Of a stretch of DNA of 5,694 bases, positions 5,508 to 5,694 are shown piece by piece (positions within the stretch are counted from its first letter, which is position 1; each line of letters opens with the position of its first letter). Location: positions 1-5,694 of the forward strand of contig PWOD01000202.1 of assembly GCA_003557545.1 (NCBI GenBank). Reading direction: 5' to 3'. The stretch comes from a bacterium (lineage in GTDB: Bacteria; T1Sed10-126). A model generated the notes under the pieces. It searched no databases. It worked only from the letters and a program-made list of their open reading frames with translations, and was not told where the DNA came from. Made by a program: the position numbers and the translations under genes.

Positions 5508-5694
5508 TAAATAAGATGAAGAAATACAGTTCGGTTGAACAGGCAATTACAGCAATTGGTCAGGGTAAGATGGTTATAGTTGTTGATGATGAGGATCGGG
5601 AAAATGAAGGGGATCTTGTCATGGCTGCTGAAAAAGTAACTCCGCAAGCAATCAACTTTATGACCAAGGAGGGGCGGGGACTGGTCTGTTTACC
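5501..5694 (+). CDS. ribBA: 3,4-dihydroxy-2-butanone 4-phosphate synthase, RibB or RibBA, partial
   Basis: Only the first 64 codons are in the window. They contain the family's N-terminal block: [17 protein letters not shown] (22-38), where the acidic residues bind magnesium and the substrate, then [10 protein letters not shown] and GRGLVCL. The enzyme turns ribulose 5-phosphate into the four-carbon donor that RibH joins to the RibD product. Whether a GTP cyclohydrolase II domain follows (RibBA) or not (RibB) cannot be seen; RibBA is the commoner form in rib clusters of this order. The ATG at 5501 overlaps the ribE stop within ATGGTGA and has an AAGAGAG (5488-5494) six bases upstream. GTG 5504 and ATG 5516 are in-frame alternatives. 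The overlap implies translational coupling to ribE. Confidence 0.92.
   Translation, partial: MVINKMKKYSSVEQAITAIGQGKMVIVVDDEDRENEGDLVMAAEKVTPQAINFMTKEGRGLVCL

Overview
The window is ordinary bacterial chromosome, about mid-40s % GC by eye. It carries six protein-coding genes, the last cut by the window edge, plus a 342-base leader region at the left end. No rRNA, tRNA, CRISPR array, insertion sequence or phage gene was seen. Gene content (FabL-like enoyl reductase, cytoplasmic GAF-GGDEF protein, FtsY without an acidic N-terminal domain, clustered rib genes) and strong AGGAGG-type ribosome binding sites fit a Gram-negative anaerobe of the Desulfuromonadota/Desulfobacterota kind. That placement is an inference from content and is weak.

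Layout. Bases 1-342 hold no convincing protein gene. On the minus strand they look like the 5' region of a gene that starts just outside the left edge: a TTGAGA-N17-TATATC promoter, a 32-codon leader-like ORF with tandem Trp codons, and a perfect AAGGAGGT partly buried in a hairpin. On the plus strand they hold the leader of the next gene, with inverted repeats that can pair in two exclusive ways. Bases 343-1137 (+) encode an SDR-type enoyl-[ACP] reductase-like protein with the Y-x6-K signature. Bases 1158-2525 (-) converge on it and encode a GAF-GGDEF protein whose GGDEF motif has decayed to DKDNF while the RxxD c-di-GMP inhibitory site is intact, so it is more likely a c-di-GMP sensor than a cyclase. 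A divergent promoter region (2526-2668) with a perfect TATAAT and an 8-bp inverted repeat follows. Then comes a plus-strand operon: ftsY (2669-3571), ribD (3573-4742), ribE (4860-5507) and the start of ribB/ribBA (5501 to the edge).

How the genes work together. RibD, RibE and RibB(A) are three of the core riboflavin enzymes: RibB(A) makes the four-carbon unit, RibD deaminates and reduces the pyrimidine, and RibE dismutates lumazine to riboflavin. Lumazine synthase (ribH) is expected beyond the right edge. The operon is unusual in opening with ftsY, the signal recognition particle receptor, one base ahead of ribD and with no recognisable FMN riboswitch before any rib gene seen here. The start codons of ftsY, ribD and ribE were each moved inward from the longest open frame on the basis of Shine-Dalgarno spacing and family N-termini.

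No wholly new system is evident. The best leads are the degenerate GGDEF/intact I-site protein, the left-edge minus-strand leader with a hidden ribosome binding site, and the palindrome on the ftsY promoter.
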